Part shown: piece after piece, positions 12,268-22,019 of the stretch
How the letters are laid out: each line of letters starts with the position of its first letter
Numbering within the stretch: position 1 is the first letter of the stretch
Origin: Rubrivivax sp.
Lineage (GTDB): Bacteria; Pseudomonadota; Gammaproteobacteria; Burkholderiales; Burkholderiaceae_C
Assembly (NCBI GenBank): GCA_030653385.1
Contig: JAURZM010000069.1
Location: 1-64,000, forward strand
DNA: 64,000 bases
Direction: 5' to 3'
The notes under the pieces: model-generated
Told to the model about the DNA's origin: nothing
The model's database searches: none
Seen by the model: the letters and a program-made list of their open reading frames with translations, nothing else
Program-made: the position numbers and the translations under genes

Positions 12268-13287
12268 ATGACCGGTTTGTCTCTCAAGTCCGCGACCCTG
12301 AAGTTCGCGGCCCTCGCGCTGGCCGCCGCGGCCAGCTTCGGCGCCGCCGCGCAGGGCCAGAAGTTCACCGTGCAGATGAAGTGGGTGCCCCAGGCCCAGT
12401 TCGCCGGCTACTACGTGGCCGCCGCCAAGGGTTACTACAAGGCCGAGGGCCTGGACGTGACCATCAAGCCCGGCGGCCCCGACGTGAGCCCGGTGCAGGT
12501 GCTGGCCGGCAACCAGGCCGACGCCATCGTCAACTGGATGCCCGACGCGCTGGCCGCGCGTGAAGCCGGCGTGCCGCTGGTCAACGTGGCACAGATCTTC
12601 AACCGCAGCGGCCTGATGCTGACCTGCAAGAAGGCCAGCGGCGTGTCCAAGCCGGCCGACTTCAAGGGCAAGACGCTGGGCGTCTGGTTCGGCGGCAACG
12701 AGTACCCCTTCCTGAACTGGATGTCCAAGCTGGGGCTGAAGCCCGACACCGACATCAAGATCCTGAAGCAGGGTTTCAACGTCGACCCGCTGCTGCAGAA
12801 CCAGGCCGCGTGCATCAGCACCATGATCTACAACGAGTACTGGCAGGTGGTGGACGCCGGCGTGAAAGAAAGCGACCTCGTGACCTTCTTCTACGAGGAC
12901 CAGGGCGTGGCTTCGCTGGAAGACGGCCTGTACGTGCTGGAAAGCAAGCTCAAGGACCCGGCCTTCGTCGAACGCAGCGCCAAGTTCGTGCGCGCCACGC
13001 TGAAAGGCTGGAACGACGCGGTGAAAGACCCCGCCGGTGCGGCCAAGATCGTCGTCGCCGCCGACCCCTCGGGCAGCGCCAAGGAAGCGGTGCAGAAGCG
13101 CCAGATGGAAAACGTCGCCAAGCTCATCACCACCGCCGGCACGGCCAAGATGGGCTACCTGGAGCCGGCCGCCTACGAGCGCACGGTGAAGGTGCTGCTG
13201 GCCGCCGGCAGCTCGCCGGTGATCAAGAAGGACCCGGGCAAAGCGGCCTACAGCCACGTGGTGTGGGAAGCGGCCACCAAGAAGTGA
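12268..13287 (+). CDS. ABC transporter substrate-binding protein, NMT1/THI5-like
   Basis: This is a 339-residue periplasmic receptor. A signal peptide is evident (basic start, then ALALAAAASFGAAAQG). The mature part opens with VQMKWVPQAQFAGYYVAAAKGYYKAEG-type sequence, the hallmark of the NMT1/THI5 family that binds pyrimidine precursors, riboflavin or similar heterocycles. AGGAG lies seven bases before the ATG at 12268; the reading frame is open further upstream but without a ribosome site. Family and context make a pyrimidine base, dihydropyrimidine or hydantoin plausible. The ligand itself cannot be read from the sequence. Confidence 0.9.
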   Translation: MTGLSLKSATLKFAALALAAAASFGAAAQGQKFTVQMKWVPQAQFAGYYVAAAKGYYKAEGLDVTIKPGGPDVSPVQVLAGNQADAIVNWMPDALAAREAGVPLVNVAQIFNRSGLMLTCKKASGVSKPADFKGKTLGVWFGGNEYPFLNWMSKLGLKPDTDIKILKQGFNVDPLLQNQAACISTMIYNEYWQVVDAGVKESDLVTFFYEDQGVASLEDGLYVLESKLKDPAFVERSAKFVRATLKGWNDAVKDPAGAAKIVVAADPSGSAKEAVQKRQMENVAKLITTAGTAKMGYLEPAAYERTVKVLLAAGSSPVIKKDPGKAAYSHVVWEAATKK

Positions 13288-13291
13288 TCGT

Positions 13292-13966
13292 GTGAGCAGG
13301 GCGCCTGTGAAGGCCGCTCCAGCCGAGCCTGCCGGTCACATCCGGCAGGCCAACCGGGAACGCATCCTGGCTGCGGCCGAACCGGTGTTTGCACGCGCCG
13401 GCTTCAACGGCGCCACCATGGGCGCCATTGCCGAGGCAGCGGGCCTGCCCAAGGCCAATCTGCACTACTACTTCGGCAGCAAACAGGATCTCTACCGCGA
13501 ACTGCTGGCCGGCACGCTGCGCGACTGGCTGGTGCCGATGGACAGCCTGGTGCCCGAAGCCGACCCGGCCACGGCCCTGGCCAGCTACATCCAGGCCAAG
13601 ATGACGATGAGCGCGGCCCGGCCCGACGCATCACGGGTGTTTGCCAACGAACTGCTGCATGGCGCGCCGGTGCTGGGTGACCTGATGCGCACCGAGCTGC
13701 GCACGATGGTGGCGAAAAAGGCTGCCGTGGTGCGCGCCTGGATCGCTGCCGGCCGCATGGCGCCGGTGGACCCCGAGCACCTGTTTTTCACCCTCTGGGC
13801 GGCGACGCAGACTTATGCCGACTTCGACGTGCAGGTGCGCGCGGTGCTGGGCCGCAGCAAGTTGACCCGGCGCGACCACGAACGGGCGGCCGCGCACGTG
13901 GTGTCGCTTGTCCTGCGTGGCTGCGGCCTGGTGCCGCCGCCGCCACAGCCGCCGCCACCGACCTGA
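13292..13966 (+). CDS. rutR: TetR-family repressor, RutR-like pyrimidine-responsive regulator
   Basis: The 224-residue protein has a TetR helix-turn-helix (about residues 20-65: RERILAAAEPVFARAG, GATMGAIAEAAGLPKANLHYYFGSK). The C-terminal segment TLWAATQTYADFDVQV is characteristic of RutR, whose ligands in E. coli are uracil and thymine. It starts at a GTG four bases after the receptor stop, so it is probably the last gene of the transporter operon and would be autoregulated through operator O2. The tail is proline-rich (PPPPQPPPP) and likely disordered. The two operators between preT and the transporter match its expected DNA target. Confidence 0.88.
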   Translation: MSRAPVKAAPAEPAGHIRQANRERILAAAEPVFARAGFNGATMGAIAEAAGLPKANLHYYFGSKQDLYRELLAGTLRDWLVPMDSLVPEADPATALASYIQAKMTMSAARPDASRVFANELLHGAPVLGDLMRTELRTMVAKKAAVVRAWIAAGRMAPVDPEHLFFTLWAATQTYADFDVQVRAVLGRSKLTRRDHERAAAHVVSLVLRGCGLVPPPPQPPPPT

Positions 13967-13990
13967 AAGTAGCAGTTCGCAGCTGCCGCC

Positions 13991-15775
13991 TCATGCCGCA
14001 GCCAGCGATCGCCCGCCGCGCTGCACCTGTCGCCGACCGGCCTGCTTGCCGGCGTACATCGCGGCGTCGGCGCGCTTGATCAGCTCGTCGGCCGTGTCGC
14101 CGTCCAGCGGCGCCAGGGCATAGCCGGCGGTCAGCCCCACCCTGCAGTGTTGCCCGGCAGCGTCGAAGGAGGTGTCAAAGGCCGACAGCAGCTTCTGCCC
14201 GACACGTTGTGCAGCAGCTTCATCGGCCAGGCCGTTGGCCAGCACCACGAATTCGTCGCCACCCAGGCGCGCCACGATGTCGCCGCCACGCAGCTGCTTC
14301 TGCAGGCGCTGGCCCACGGCCACCAGCAGTGCGTCGCCCACGTCGTGGCCGTAACGGTCGTTGATGGGCTTGAATCCGTCCAGGTCCAGCAGGTAGACGG
14401 CCAGCAGCTGCTGTGGCGTGGCCCGCGGCAGCACCGCGGCCAGATGCTGCTGCAGGCCGCGCCGGTTCGGCAGGCCGGTCAGGGCGTCGGTCTGCGCCAG
14501 CGCCCGCAGGGCTTCTGTCTCGACTCGCGCGCGGTCCGCGTTGCGGTGGATGGCCTGCACACGCAGGCTCAGCACGGCCATCCAGGCCGCCATCTCGATC
14601 ATCAGCGAGAAGGGGTAGACGTGCTGGCTCAGGAAGGTTGGCTCGACCAGGCCGCGCAGCAGCCCGGCAGTGACCACGGCACCCAGCGTGTAGAAGGCCC
14701 ACCCGAAGAGCATGTAGCAGGCCGCACGCTCGCCGCTGCGCGCCCGGATGTAGGCCGCCGGCAGCACCATGGCGGTGGTCGACAGGCCGAGCACGGTGAC
14801 CAGGGTCTGCGCGGTGCGGTAATCCACCAGGTCCAGCAGCGTGGCGACCAGGGCCAGTACGGCGCCCAGGCTCACGCCACGCAGCAACCGGGCGATGAGC
14901 GGGCTGATTTCGTGCACGGCCAGCGCCGCGGCCATGAATCGTGTGCCGGCGGCCACGGCCACCATCACCGCCATCGGCGCCACCTTGAGCGACAGCGCCG
15001 GAAACTCCGGCCACAGGTACTGCGCACCGATACCGAAGTAGGCCAGCGTGAAGACCACGTTGGCGCCCACGAGCGCCGCGTAGTCGAAGAACAGGGTGTC
15101 GCGCAGCCCGACGCCCTGCGTCAGGCTGTACATCAGCATGCACAGCGCCAGGCCAAGGCCGATGCCCTGCACCAGTTGTTCCCGCGATTCGTGCGCAGTG
15201 AAGTCCTCGTGCGTGCGCAGCGTGATCGGCAGCACCATCGAACTCTGCGTCTGCACGCGCAACAGCACTTCGTGTGCGCCAGGCACAAGCACCAGCGGCG
15301 CAGCGTGGGTGCGCGACTGCATCGCGCGTTCTGACATGGGCAGCATGCTGCCCATGCGTGCCTGCGTCGCGATCTGCCCGTCGTGCAGGTGGTAGAGGTC
15401 GACGCGGTGGAGCAAGGGGTAGTCGATCTGCAGCACACGGTGCACTGGCTCGCTGCCAGGCACGGTGAGCGGAAAGCGCAGCCATACCGTGCTCGCGCTG
15501 CGGCCCAGGTTGGACGCCGTGCCCTCGTGCCGCTTGAACTGTGCAACGGCGGCGCCGGCCTGCGCGGGAGTGAGCACGGCTTCAGGGTCGCTCAGTACCG
15601 TCACGGCTGGCCATACCGGCACCGCGCCGCGGCCATCGACCAGCAAGGGCTGGGCCGTTGCCGGGGCGGCCAGAATCCAGAGCACAACGGCAATCAGCAG
15701 CCTGGCCAGTGCATGCCACGAGCCGCCCCGCAGCGTGCCGCGAGAACGGGGTTGGGTTTGTCCATCCGGGCGCAT
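13991..15775 (-). CDS. Membrane diguanylate cyclase (7TMR-DISM extracellular + 7TM + GGDEF)
   Basis: A 594-residue sensor that makes the second messenger c-di-GMP. After a signal sequence (LLIAVVLWILAAPATAQP) comes a periplasmic 7TMR-DISMED2-type domain, then a bundle of seven hydrophobic segments, then a GGDEF domain. The catalytic motif GGDEF (505-509) is intact, as is the inhibitory I-site RGGD (496-499), so the enzyme should be active and feedback-inhibited. It is convergent with the TetR gene (24-bp gap). The exact start is uncertain because the N-terminal 20 residues are not conserved-looking. Its ligand is unknown. Confidence 0.88.
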   Translation of the reverse strand: MRPDGQTQPRSRGTLRGGSWHALARLLIAVVLWILAAPATAQPLLVDGRGAVPVWPAVTVLSDPEAVLTPAQAGAAVAQFKRHEGTASNLGRSASTVWLRFPLTVPGSEPVHRVLQIDYPLLHRVDLYHLHDGQIATQARMGSMLPMSERAMQSRTHAAPLVLVPGAHEVLLRVQTQSSMVLPITLRTHEDFTAHESREQLVQGIGLGLALCMLMYSLTQGVGLRDTLFFDYAALVGANVVFTLAYFGIGAQYLWPEFPALSLKVAPMAVMVAVAAGTRFMAAALAVHEISPLIARLLRGVSLGAVLALVATLLDLVDYRTAQTLVTVLGLSTTAMVLPAAYIRARSGERAACYMLFGWAFYTLGAVVTAGLLRGLVEPTFLSQHVYPFSLMIEMAAWMAVLSLRVQAIHRNADRARVETEALRALAQTDALTGLPNRRGLQQHLAAVLPRATPQQLLAVYLLDLDGFKPINDRYGHDVGDALLVAVGQRLQKQLRGGDIVARLGGDEFVVLANGLADEAAAQRVGQKLLSAFDTSFDAAGQHCRVGLTAGYALAPLDGDTADELIKRADAAMYAGKQAGRRQVQRGGRSLAAA

Positions 15776-15903
15776 CGTTCCCGGGATATCGGCCGCTTCC
15801 GGGGCAGACTGAGCCGCATCTGCCCGAATCCTGGTCCCTGTCAGAAACGAGTGCCGACGGTGCCAAGCGCCTCCAGCAGCCAGCGCTTGACACCACGCGG
15901 ACG

Positions 15904-15943
15904 TGAAAAAACCCCTAAGCCGTTGATCTGCTTAGGGGTTTCT
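15904..15943 (-). terminator. Rho-independent terminator of ssrA
   Basis: On the minus strand, AACCCCTAAGC (15930-15940) and GCTTAGGGGTT (15910-15920) form an 11-bp stem with a 9-base loop, followed by a run of T (15905-15910). It lies about 30 bases downstream of the tmRNA 3' end. Confidence 0.88.
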
Positions 15944-15972
15944 TGCTTTCTGACCCCTTGCGGAGTCGTGAC

Positions 15973-16347
15973 TGGTGGATCCGGGGGGAATCGAACCCCC
16001 GTCCGCAAGCCATCGCCGGACGGTTCTACATGCGTAGCTGTCTGATTTGGATTTAAGTGCCTTGGTCGCGCAGCAGCACGCTACCTTGGCCCCGAGTCAT
16101 TTGGTTTTAGGTCCGCTGTGAATGACACACAGCGGCACGATCCTATGTAAATGACCTTGCAGTTATTGGTGTTGCCACCTCAAACCCAGCCCATAGGAGA
16201 ACTGTTGCAAGGCTCACCGGTTTTAAGCGGCGAGGGCGTACGTTTGATCGTTCGCAGTTACTTTGTTTCCAGATGGATTTACGAGCTGACTGGTGCTCGG
16301 CATGCCCCGCGCCGACTCCGCACCCACGTCGAAGCCAGGTCGGACCC
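15973..16347 (-). ncRNA. ssrA: Transfer-messenger RNA (tmRNA)
   Basis: This 375-nt RNA rescues stalled ribosomes. Read on the minus strand, the 5' end GGGTCCG pairs with CGGATCC just before the terminal ACCA, forming the tRNA-like acceptor stem. A T-arm with GGTTCGATTCC is present at the 3' end. The internal tag frame at 16223-16255 encodes ANDQTYALAA followed by TAA. The 5' end is set by acceptor pairing and the 3' end by the encoded CCA. The molecule is one-piece, not permuted. A terminator follows. Confidence 0.96.
16223..16255 (-). other. tmRNA proteolysis-tag reading frame
   Basis: GCG at 16253-16255 is the probable resume codon. The frame reads A-N-D-Q-T-Y-A-L-A-A-stop (TAA at 16223-16225). 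The C-terminal ALAA is the usual ClpXP/ClpAP degradation signal, and the AND start is the SspB contact region known from E. coli. Confidence 0.92.
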
Positions 16348-16359
16348 GTGAGCAGGAGT

Positions 16360-17046
16360 TTAGGCCAGATCGAGGAATTGCAAGAGCTCGTCTGGATGCA
16401 GCAGCACGCGGTCGGCGCCCCAGGCGTGAACCGGCTCGTGCGGACCCAGGTAACCCCAGGCTGCCGCCCACGCCGCCATGCCGGCGGCGCGCGCGGCCTG
16501 CATGTCGCGCGGGTCGTCGCCCACATAGACGCAGCGCGCCGGGTCCTGGCCCATTTGGCGCGCCGCTTCAAGCAGGGGCGCAGGGTGCGGTTTGGTGTGC
16601 GGTGTGCTGTCGCCGCCAACCAGCACCGCAGCACCTTGCAGTGCAGGCATCGAGAGGGCCAGCGGCTGTGCAAAACGCAGCGACTTGTTGGTGACGATGC
16701 CCCAAGGCACCGCACGTTGCACCAGCGTGTCCAGCAAAGCGTGAACCGAATCGAACAGTCGGGTCAGCCGCAGCATGCGGGCCTCGTACCGGTCGTGGAA
16801 CTCGTCGCGCAGTGGCACGAAGCTGGCATGCCCCGGCACCACACCAAAGGCCGCGCCCAACATGCCCCGAGCGCCGGACCCGGCATGTGGCCGCAACTCG
16901 CCATAGGGCAGAGGTGCCAGCCCCCGCTGCGTGCGCATGTCGTTGGCGGTGCCGGCCAGGTCGGGCGCGCTGTCGACCAGCGTGCCGTCCAGGTCGAACA
17001 GCAGGGCCCGCGGTGCCAGGTGCTGGCTCAAGCCGGTTTGCGGCAC
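16360..17046 (-). CDS. gph: Phosphoglycolate phosphatase (HAD superfamily)
   Basis: This 228-residue hydrolase dephosphorylates 2-phosphoglycolate, a product of DNA 3'-end repair or oxygenation. HAD motif I is [12 protein letters not shown] near the N terminus; motif II threonine is in GIVTNKS, and motif III/IV in [15 protein letters not shown] with the upstream lysine in TKPHPAP. The likely start is a GTG at 17046, 19 bp inside the end of ubiG; coupling to ubiG is typical in beta- and gammaproteobacteria. It lies directly upstream of ssrA on the same strand. Confidence 0.92.
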   Translation of the reverse strand: MPQTGLSQHLAPRALLFDLDGTLVDSAPDLAGTANDMRTQRGLAPLPYGELRPHAGSGARGMLGAAFGVVPGHASFVPLRDEFHDRYEARMLRLTRLFDSVHALLDTLVQRAVPWGIVTNKSLRFAQPLALSMPALQGAAVLVGGDSTPHTKPHPAPLLEAARQMGQDPARCVYVGDDPRDMQAARAAGMAAWAAAWGYLGPHEPVHAWGADRVLLHPDELLQFLDLA

Positions 17047-17729
17047 GCCAGCATGTAGTTGACGCTGGTGTCGCCCGACAGCCAGTAGCGACGCGTGAGT
17101 GGGTTGTACTCCATGCCACGGCTGCCTTGAAGCGCCAGGCCGGATTCACGTGACCAGCGCGCCAGTTCGCTGGGGCGGATGAAACGGGCGTACTCGTGTG
17201 TGCCACGCGGCAGCAGGCGAAGCACGTACTCCGCGCCGACGATGGCAAACAGGAAGGACTTGGCGTTGCGGTTCAGCGTGCTGAAAAACACCCAGCCCCC
17301 CGGCCGCACCAGCCGGCTGCAGGCTTGCACCACGGCTGCGGGGTCGGGCACGTGTTCGAGCATTTCCATGCAGGTCACAACATCGAATGCGCCCGGGCTC
17401 TCGGCGGCCAATGCTTCGGTGGCGATCTCGCGGTAGTCCACGTTGTCGACGCCCGCTTCCAGTGCATGAAGGCGGGCCACACCCAAGGGCTTGGCCGCCA
17501 GGTCGATGCCGGTGACGTGGTTGGCGCGACGTGCCATGGCCTCGGCCAGGATGCCACCCCCGCAACCCACGTCCAGGGCACGTTTCCCGGCCAGCGCAGC
17601 CAGCTGGTCTATCCATTCCAGGCGCAGCGGGTTGATCTGGTGCAGCGGCCTGAACTCGCTGTCGGGGTCCCACCAGCGGTGGGCCAGGTCGCTGAACTTG
17701 GCCAGCTCTTGTGCATCGACGTTTGACAT
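17028..17729 (-). CDS. ubiG: Ubiquinone biosynthesis O-methyltransferase UbiG
   Basis: The 233-residue SAM-dependent enzyme performs both O-methylations in ubiquinone synthesis. It shows the family start [23 protein letters not shown] motif [16 protein letters not shown], the EMLEHVPDP acidic loop, and the membrane-associating segment near FIRPSEL. I prefer the ATG at 17729 ([12 protein letters not shown]); an upstream in-frame ATG at 17753 would begin at the foot of the preceding terminator. It overlaps gph. Confidence 0.94.
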   Translation of the reverse strand: MSNVDAQELAKFSDLAHRWWDPDSEFRPLHQINPLRLEWIDQLAALAGKRALDVGCGGGILAEAMARRANHVTGIDLAAKPLGVARLHALEAGVDNVDYREIATEALAAESPGAFDVVTCMEMLEHVPDPAAVVQACSRLVRPGGWVFFSTLNRNAKSFLFAIVGAEYVLRLLPRGTHEYARFIRPSELARWSRESGLALQGSRGMEYNPLTRRYWLSGDTSVNYMLACRKPA

Positions 17730-17754
17730 GCCGGCATCGTAACGTGCAGGCATG

Positions 17755-17778
17755 AAAAAACCCCGCCAAGGCGGGGTT
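17755..17778 (-). terminator. Rho-independent terminator downstream of the OmpA-family gene
   Basis: On the minus strand CCCCGCC (17770-17776 complement) and GGCGGGG form a compact GC stem followed by six T (17755-17760). It lies between the OmpA-family gene and ubiG, so ubiG needs its own promoter or readthrough. Confidence 0.8.
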
Positions 17779-17816
17779 CTTGTGATGGCAGCCTGACTTG
17801 CGTCAGGCCATCAACA

Positions 17817-18515
17817 TCAACGGCGGGTGCGGGTACCGACCACTTCGACTTCCACGCGGCGGTTCTTGGCGCGGCCTTCGGCGGTCTTGTTGTCGGCTAC
17901 CGGCTGGGTAAAGCCCTTGCCTTCGGTGTAGACGCGATTGGTCTCGATGCCCTTGCTGGTGAGGAACTTCTTCACCGACTCGGCACGAGCGATCGACAAC
18001 TTCTGGTTGTACGCAGCGCCGCCCACCGTGTCGGTGTGGCCCACAGCGATGATGACTTCCAGGTTCACACCCTTGGTCTTTTCCACCAGGTCAGCCAGCT
18101 TCGCTTGTGCATCGGGCTTGAGCACCGACTTGCCGGTATCAAAGAACGCGTCAGCAGCGAACGTGACCTTCTCGCTGACCGGAGCGGGCGGCGGGGGCGG
18201 GGCAGGCGGCGTGGCCGGGCGGGCCACAGGTGCCGGCGGTGCAGCTGCCGGCGGGGGCGGCGGCGGCGGGGGAGCCACACGCGGAGCCGGCGGCGGGGCG
18301 GGCGGCGGCGGCTTGATGGCGCCGTCGCAGTTTTCGGCAGCGGTGGCCGGGGTCCAACCGGCATCGCGCCAGCACAGTTCGTTAGTGCCGTTCTTCCAAA
18401 CGGTACCGTCGGCTGCACGCCAGTTGTCAATCGACTTCGCCTGCGCGAATGCCGAGAGCGGGGCGGCAAGTGCGACGGTTGCAAAGAGCACCGCCACCTT
18501 GTTCAATTTCTTCAT
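17817..18515 (-). CDS. OmpA-family outer-membrane/peptidoglycan-binding protein
   Basis: The 232-residue protein has a signal peptide (KKLNKVAVLFATVALAAPLSAFAQA), a short domain around the WKNGTNELCWRD segment, a long proline/alanine linker (about residues 68-112), and a C-terminal OmpA/MotB domain. In the last part, FFDTGKSVLKPDA, VGHTDTVGGAAYNQKLS and AEGRAKNRRVEVEV are the peptidoglycan-contact signatures. No beta-barrel is present, so it is a periplasmic or outer-membrane-tethered linker rather than a classical OmpA porin. This gene-next-to-gyrA arrangement is common in Burkholderiales. It diverges from gyrA. Confidence 0.92.
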   Translation of the reverse strand: MKKLNKVAVLFATVALAAPLSAFAQAKSIDNWRAADGTVWKNGTNELCWRDAGWTPATAAENCDGAIKPPPPAPPPAPRVAPPPPPPPPAAAPPAPVARPATPPAPPPPPAPVSEKVTFAADAFFDTGKSVLKPDAQAKLADLVEKTKGVNLEVIIAVGHTDTVGGAAYNQKLSIARAESVKKFLTSKGIETNRVYTEGKGFTQPVADNKTAEGRAKNRRVEVEVVGTRTRR

Positions 18516-18794
18516 GATTCTCCTCTCGAGGAAAGCCGCAGACTAGCCTGCGTAACGTCCAAAACGACAAGCGGGAAATTCGTCGAATCTACAGGGCAAA
18601 GTCCCGCAGCCGCGGGCACTTACCACCGACGGGTCATTGTGCCATAGGGCGTCGGCTGCTCTCCATTTTGGGCCCTGCAGCGGTGCGACTCCTGGGGCGT
18701 GTTGCGCAGCCGCGACAGGCGGGACCCCCGTAGAATCCCGCTCGATTCGCCGCTGTACGCATCGCCATGCGGCCCCCTCCTACACCCCCACCGC

Positions 18795-21428
18795 ATGAGC
18801 TCCTTCGCCAAGGAAACACTCCCCACCAGTCTTGAAGAGGAGATGCGCCGGTCTTACCTCGACTACGCGATGAGCGTGATCGTGGGCCGCGCACTGCCCG
18901 ACGCCCGAGACGGCCTGAAACCCGTGCACCGTCGGGTACTTTTTGCGATGCACGAGCTGTCCAACCACTGGAACCGGCCCTACAAGAAGAGCGCCCGCAT
19001 CGTGGGCGACGTCATCGGCAAGTACCACCCGCACGGTGACACCGCGGTCTACGACACCATCGTGCGCATGGCGCAGGACTTCAGCCTGCGCCACATGCTG
19101 GTCGACGGCCAGGGCAACTTTGGCAGCGTCGACGGCGACAACGCCGCGGCCATGCGCTACACGGAGATCCGACTGTCGAAGATCGCGCACGAGATGCTCG
19201 CGGACATCGACAAGGACACGGTGGACTTCGCGCCCAACTACGACGGCAGCGAAAGAGAACCCACGGTGCTGCCGACGCGGCTACCCAACCTGCTGGTCAA
19301 TGGCAGCGCCGGCATTGCGGTGGGCATGGCCACGAACATTCCGCCGCACAACCTGAACGAGGTGGTGGACGCCTGCCTGCACCTGCTGAAGAACCCCGAC
19401 GCCAGCATCGACGAGCTGATGGAGATCGTGCCCGCGCCCGACTTCCCCACCGCCGGCATCATCTACGGGCTGAACGGCGTGCGCGAGGGCTACCGCACCG
19501 GCCGCGGCAAGGTGGTGATGCGCGCCAAGTGCCACTTCGAGGACATCGACAAGGGTGCCCGCCAGTCGATCATCGTCGATGAGATCCCCTACCAGGTGAA
19601 CAAGAAGACACTGCTCGAGCGCATTGCCGAGCTGGTGCACGAGAAGAAGATCGAAGGCATCAGCCACATCCAGGACGAAAGCGACAAGTCCGGCATGCGC
19701 GTGGTCATCGAGCTCAAGCGCGGTGAAGTGCCCGAGGTCGTGCTGAACAACCTGTACAAGCAGACGCAGCTGCAGGACACCTTCGGCATGAACATGGTGG
19801 CCCTGATCGACGGCCAACCGAAGTTGTGCAACCTGAAGCAGCTGATCGACATCTTCCTGGAGCACCGCCGCGAGGTGGTCACCCGGCGCACAGTGTACGA
19901 ACTGCGCAAGGCCCGCGAGCGGGGCCACGTGCTCGAAGGCCTGGCGGTGGCGCTGGCCAACATCGACGAGTTCATCGAGACCATCAAGACCAGCCCGACA
20001 CCACCCGTGGCCAAGGCCGCGCTGATGGCCAAGAGCTGGGACAGTTCGATGGTGCGCGAGATGCTGGCCCGTGCCGAAGAAGGCACCGCCGGCGGCCGTG
20101 CGGCCTACCGGCCCGAAGGCTTGCCCGCCAGCATGGGCTTGCAGCCCGACGGCCTGTACCGCCTGAGCGACGACCAGGCGCAGGAAATCCTGCAGATGCG
20201 CCTGCAGCGCCTGACCGGCCTGGAGCAGGACAAGATCATCGGCGAGTACCGCGAGGTGATGGCCCAGATAGCCGACCTGCTGGACATCCTGTCCAAACCC
20301 GAACGGGTGACCACCATCATCAGCGGCGAACTTTCCGACCTGCGTCAGGAGTTCGGTCAGACCAAGCTGGGCGCCCGCCGCAGCGTGATCGAGCGCAATG
20401 CACTCGAGCTGGGCACCGAAGACCTGATCACGCCCACCGACATGGTGGTCACACTCAGCCACACCGGCTACATCAAGAGCCAGCCGCTCACCGAGTACCG
20501 TGCACAGAAACGTGGCGGACGTGGCAAACAGGCCACGCAGACCAAGGAAGACGACTGGATCGACCAGCTCTTCATCGCCAACACCCACGACTGGATCCTG
20601 TGTTTCAGCGACCGCGGCCGTGTCTACTGGATCAAGGTCTGGGAAGTGCCGCAGGGCAGCCGTGCCAGCCGCGGCCGGCCCATCGTCAACATGTTTCCGC
20701 TGCAACCCGGCGAGAAGATCACCGTCGTTCTGCCGCTGACGGGCGAGTTCCGCAGCTTCCCGGCCGACCATTACGTCTTCATGTGCACCGCGCTGGGTGT
20801 GGTCAAGAAAACGCCGCTGGACGACTTCAGCAATCCGCGCAAGGCCGGCATCATTGCCGTGACGCTGGACGAAGGTGACGTGCTGATCGGCGCGGCGCTC
20901 ACCGACGGTCAGCACGACGTGATGCTGTTCAGCGACGGCGGCAAGGCGGTGCGCTTCGATGAAGGCGACGTCACGGCCCACGGCCGCCAGGCCCGAGGCG
21001 TGAAGGGCATGACGCTGGACGAGGGCCAGAACGTGATCGCCATGCTGGTGGCGGAAGACGAAACCCAAAGTGTGCTGACCGCCACCGAAAACGGCTATGG
21101 CAAACGCACCAGCATCGTCGAGTACACCCGCCACGGCCGCGGCACCAAGGGCATGATCGCCATCCAGCAGACCGAACGCAACGGCCGTGTGGTGGCCGCC
21201 ACGTTGGTGCGCCCCGCCGACGAGATCATGCTCATCACCGACAAGGGCGTGCTGGTGCGCACCCGCGTCAGCGAGATCCGCGAACTGGGCCGAGCGACAC
21301 AAGGGGTGACGCTGATCGCACTGGACAATGGGACCAAGCTTTCCGGCCTGCAACGCATCGTCGAAAACGACGCGCCCACCGACACCGAAGACAACGCCGG
21401 CTCCGAGCCCGGCCTGGAAGGAAACTGA
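18795..21428 (+). CDS. gyrA: DNA gyrase subunit A
   Basis: The 877-residue subunit breaks and rejoins DNA during negative supercoiling. The winged-helix/tower part contains the catalytic tyrosine Y122 ([13 protein letters not shown]). The quinolone-resistance region reads [17 protein letters not shown], with Thr at position 83 and Asp at 87 in E. coli numbering. The GyrA box (QKRGGRG, about residue 570) and a full C-terminal beta-pinwheel separate it from ParC. The ATG at 18795 gives the family start [26 protein letters not shown]; a longer open frame upstream is not supported. The stop shares one base with the next gene. Confidence 0.97.
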   Translation: MSSFAKETLPTSLEEEMRRSYLDYAMSVIVGRALPDARDGLKPVHRRVLFAMHELSNHWNRPYKKSARIVGDVIGKYHPHGDTAVYDTIVRMAQDFSLRHMLVDGQGNFGSVDGDNAAAMRYTEIRLSKIAHEMLADIDKDTVDFAPNYDGSEREPTVLPTRLPNLLVNGSAGIAVGMATNIPPHNLNEVVDACLHLLKNPDASIDELMEIVPAPDFPTAGIIYGLNGVREGYRTGRGKVVMRAKCHFEDIDKGARQSIIVDEIPYQVNKKTLLERIAELVHEKKIEGISHIQDESDKSGMRVVIELKRGEVPEVVLNNLYKQTQLQDTFGMNMVALIDGQPKLCNLKQLIDIFLEHRREVVTRRTVYELRKARERGHVLEGLAVALANIDEFIETIKTSPTPPVAKAALMAKSWDSSMVREMLARAEEGTAGGRAAYRPEGLPASMGLQPDGLYRLSDDQAQEILQMRLQRLTGLEQDKIIGEYREVMAQIADLLDILSKPERVTTIISGELSDLRQEFGQTKLGARRSVIERNALELGTEDLITPTDMVVTLSHTGYIKSQPLTEYRAQKRGGRGKQATQTKEDDWIDQLFIANTHDWILCFSDRGRVYWIKVWEVPQGSRASRGRPIVNMFPLQPGEKITVVLPLTGEFRSFPADHYVFMCTALGVVKKTPLDDFSNPRKAGIIAVTLDEGDVLIGAALTDGQHDVMLFSDGGKAVRFDEGDVTAHGRQARGVKGMTLDEGQNVIAMLVAEDETQSVLTATENGYGKRTSIVEYTRHGRGTKGMIAIQQTERNGRVVAATLVRPADEIMLITDKGVLVRTRVSEIRELGRATQGVTLIALDNGTKLSGLQRIVENDAPTDTEDNAGSEPGLEGN

Positions 21429-22000
21429 TGTTGAAGATTGTGTTGTGCGCCGCCGCCGTGGCGGTAGCCACCCTGGCCGGGAACCCGGTGTTTGCCCAAG
21501 CGGCCACCAGCAAGAAGGAACTCGTGGCCCGTGTGCTGCAGCTGCAGCAGCCCGGCATCGAAGCCATGGCTCGCAACATGGCTGAACAGCCGGCCATGCA
21601 ACTGATGCAGGCCGCCGGCCCGGCGCTGCAACGCCTGCCGGCCGAACGCCGCGAGGCAGTGGCCCGCGACATCGAGGCCGACCTGCGAAAGTACTCTGAA
21701 GAAGCGGTGCCCATCGTGCGCGATCGCGCGGTCAAGCTGGCACCCTCGACCATCGGCGCGCTGCTCGAAGAACGCTTCACCGAAGACGAACTGCGCCAGG
21801 TCATTGCAAGCCTGGAGTCGCCGGTTCTTCGCAAGTTCCAGGGCATGGCACCTGACATGCAGCGCAGCATTGCGGAAAAGCTGGTGGCCGAGACCAAGGG
21901 CGACATCGAACCCAAGGCTCGGGCCATGCAGCAAAGTGTGGCCAAGCGCCTGGGCGTGCCCGCGAACGCCGGTGGCGCGGCCTCGGGCCCGAAAAAGTGA
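21428..22000 (+). CDS. Secreted DUF2059-like protein of unknown function
   Basis: This 190-residue protein has a clear signal peptide (LKIVLCAAAVAVATLAGNPVFAQA) and a mostly alpha-helical mature part, rich in charged residues. The segments LLEERFTEDELRQVIASLESPVLRKFQ and SIAEKLVAETKGDIEPKARAM resemble the DUF2059 family. No catalytic motif is seen. It overlaps the gyrA stop by one base (TGATG) and ends 19 bp before pheA. Function is unknown. Confidence 0.8.
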   Translation: MLKIVLCAAAVAVATLAGNPVFAQAATSKKELVARVLQLQQPGIEAMARNMAEQPAMQLMQAAGPALQRLPAERREAVARDIEADLRKYSEEAVPIVRDRAVKLAPSTIGALLEERFTEDELRQVIASLESPVLRKFQGMAPDMQRSIAEKLVAETKGDIEPKARAMQQSVAKRLGVPANAGGAASGPKK

Positions 22001-22019
22001 TCCGGGGCAGGCCCATCGC

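Noticed and set aside
13292-13966. Reading the TetR gene as a general multidrug (AcrR-type) regulator
   Set aside because: The C-terminal TYADFDVQV segment and the neighbouring pyrimidine genes point to RutR.
15973-16060. Isolated tRNA-like T-arm and CCA
   Set aside because: It is the 3' part of tmRNA; the 5' acceptor strand pairs with it at 16341-16347.
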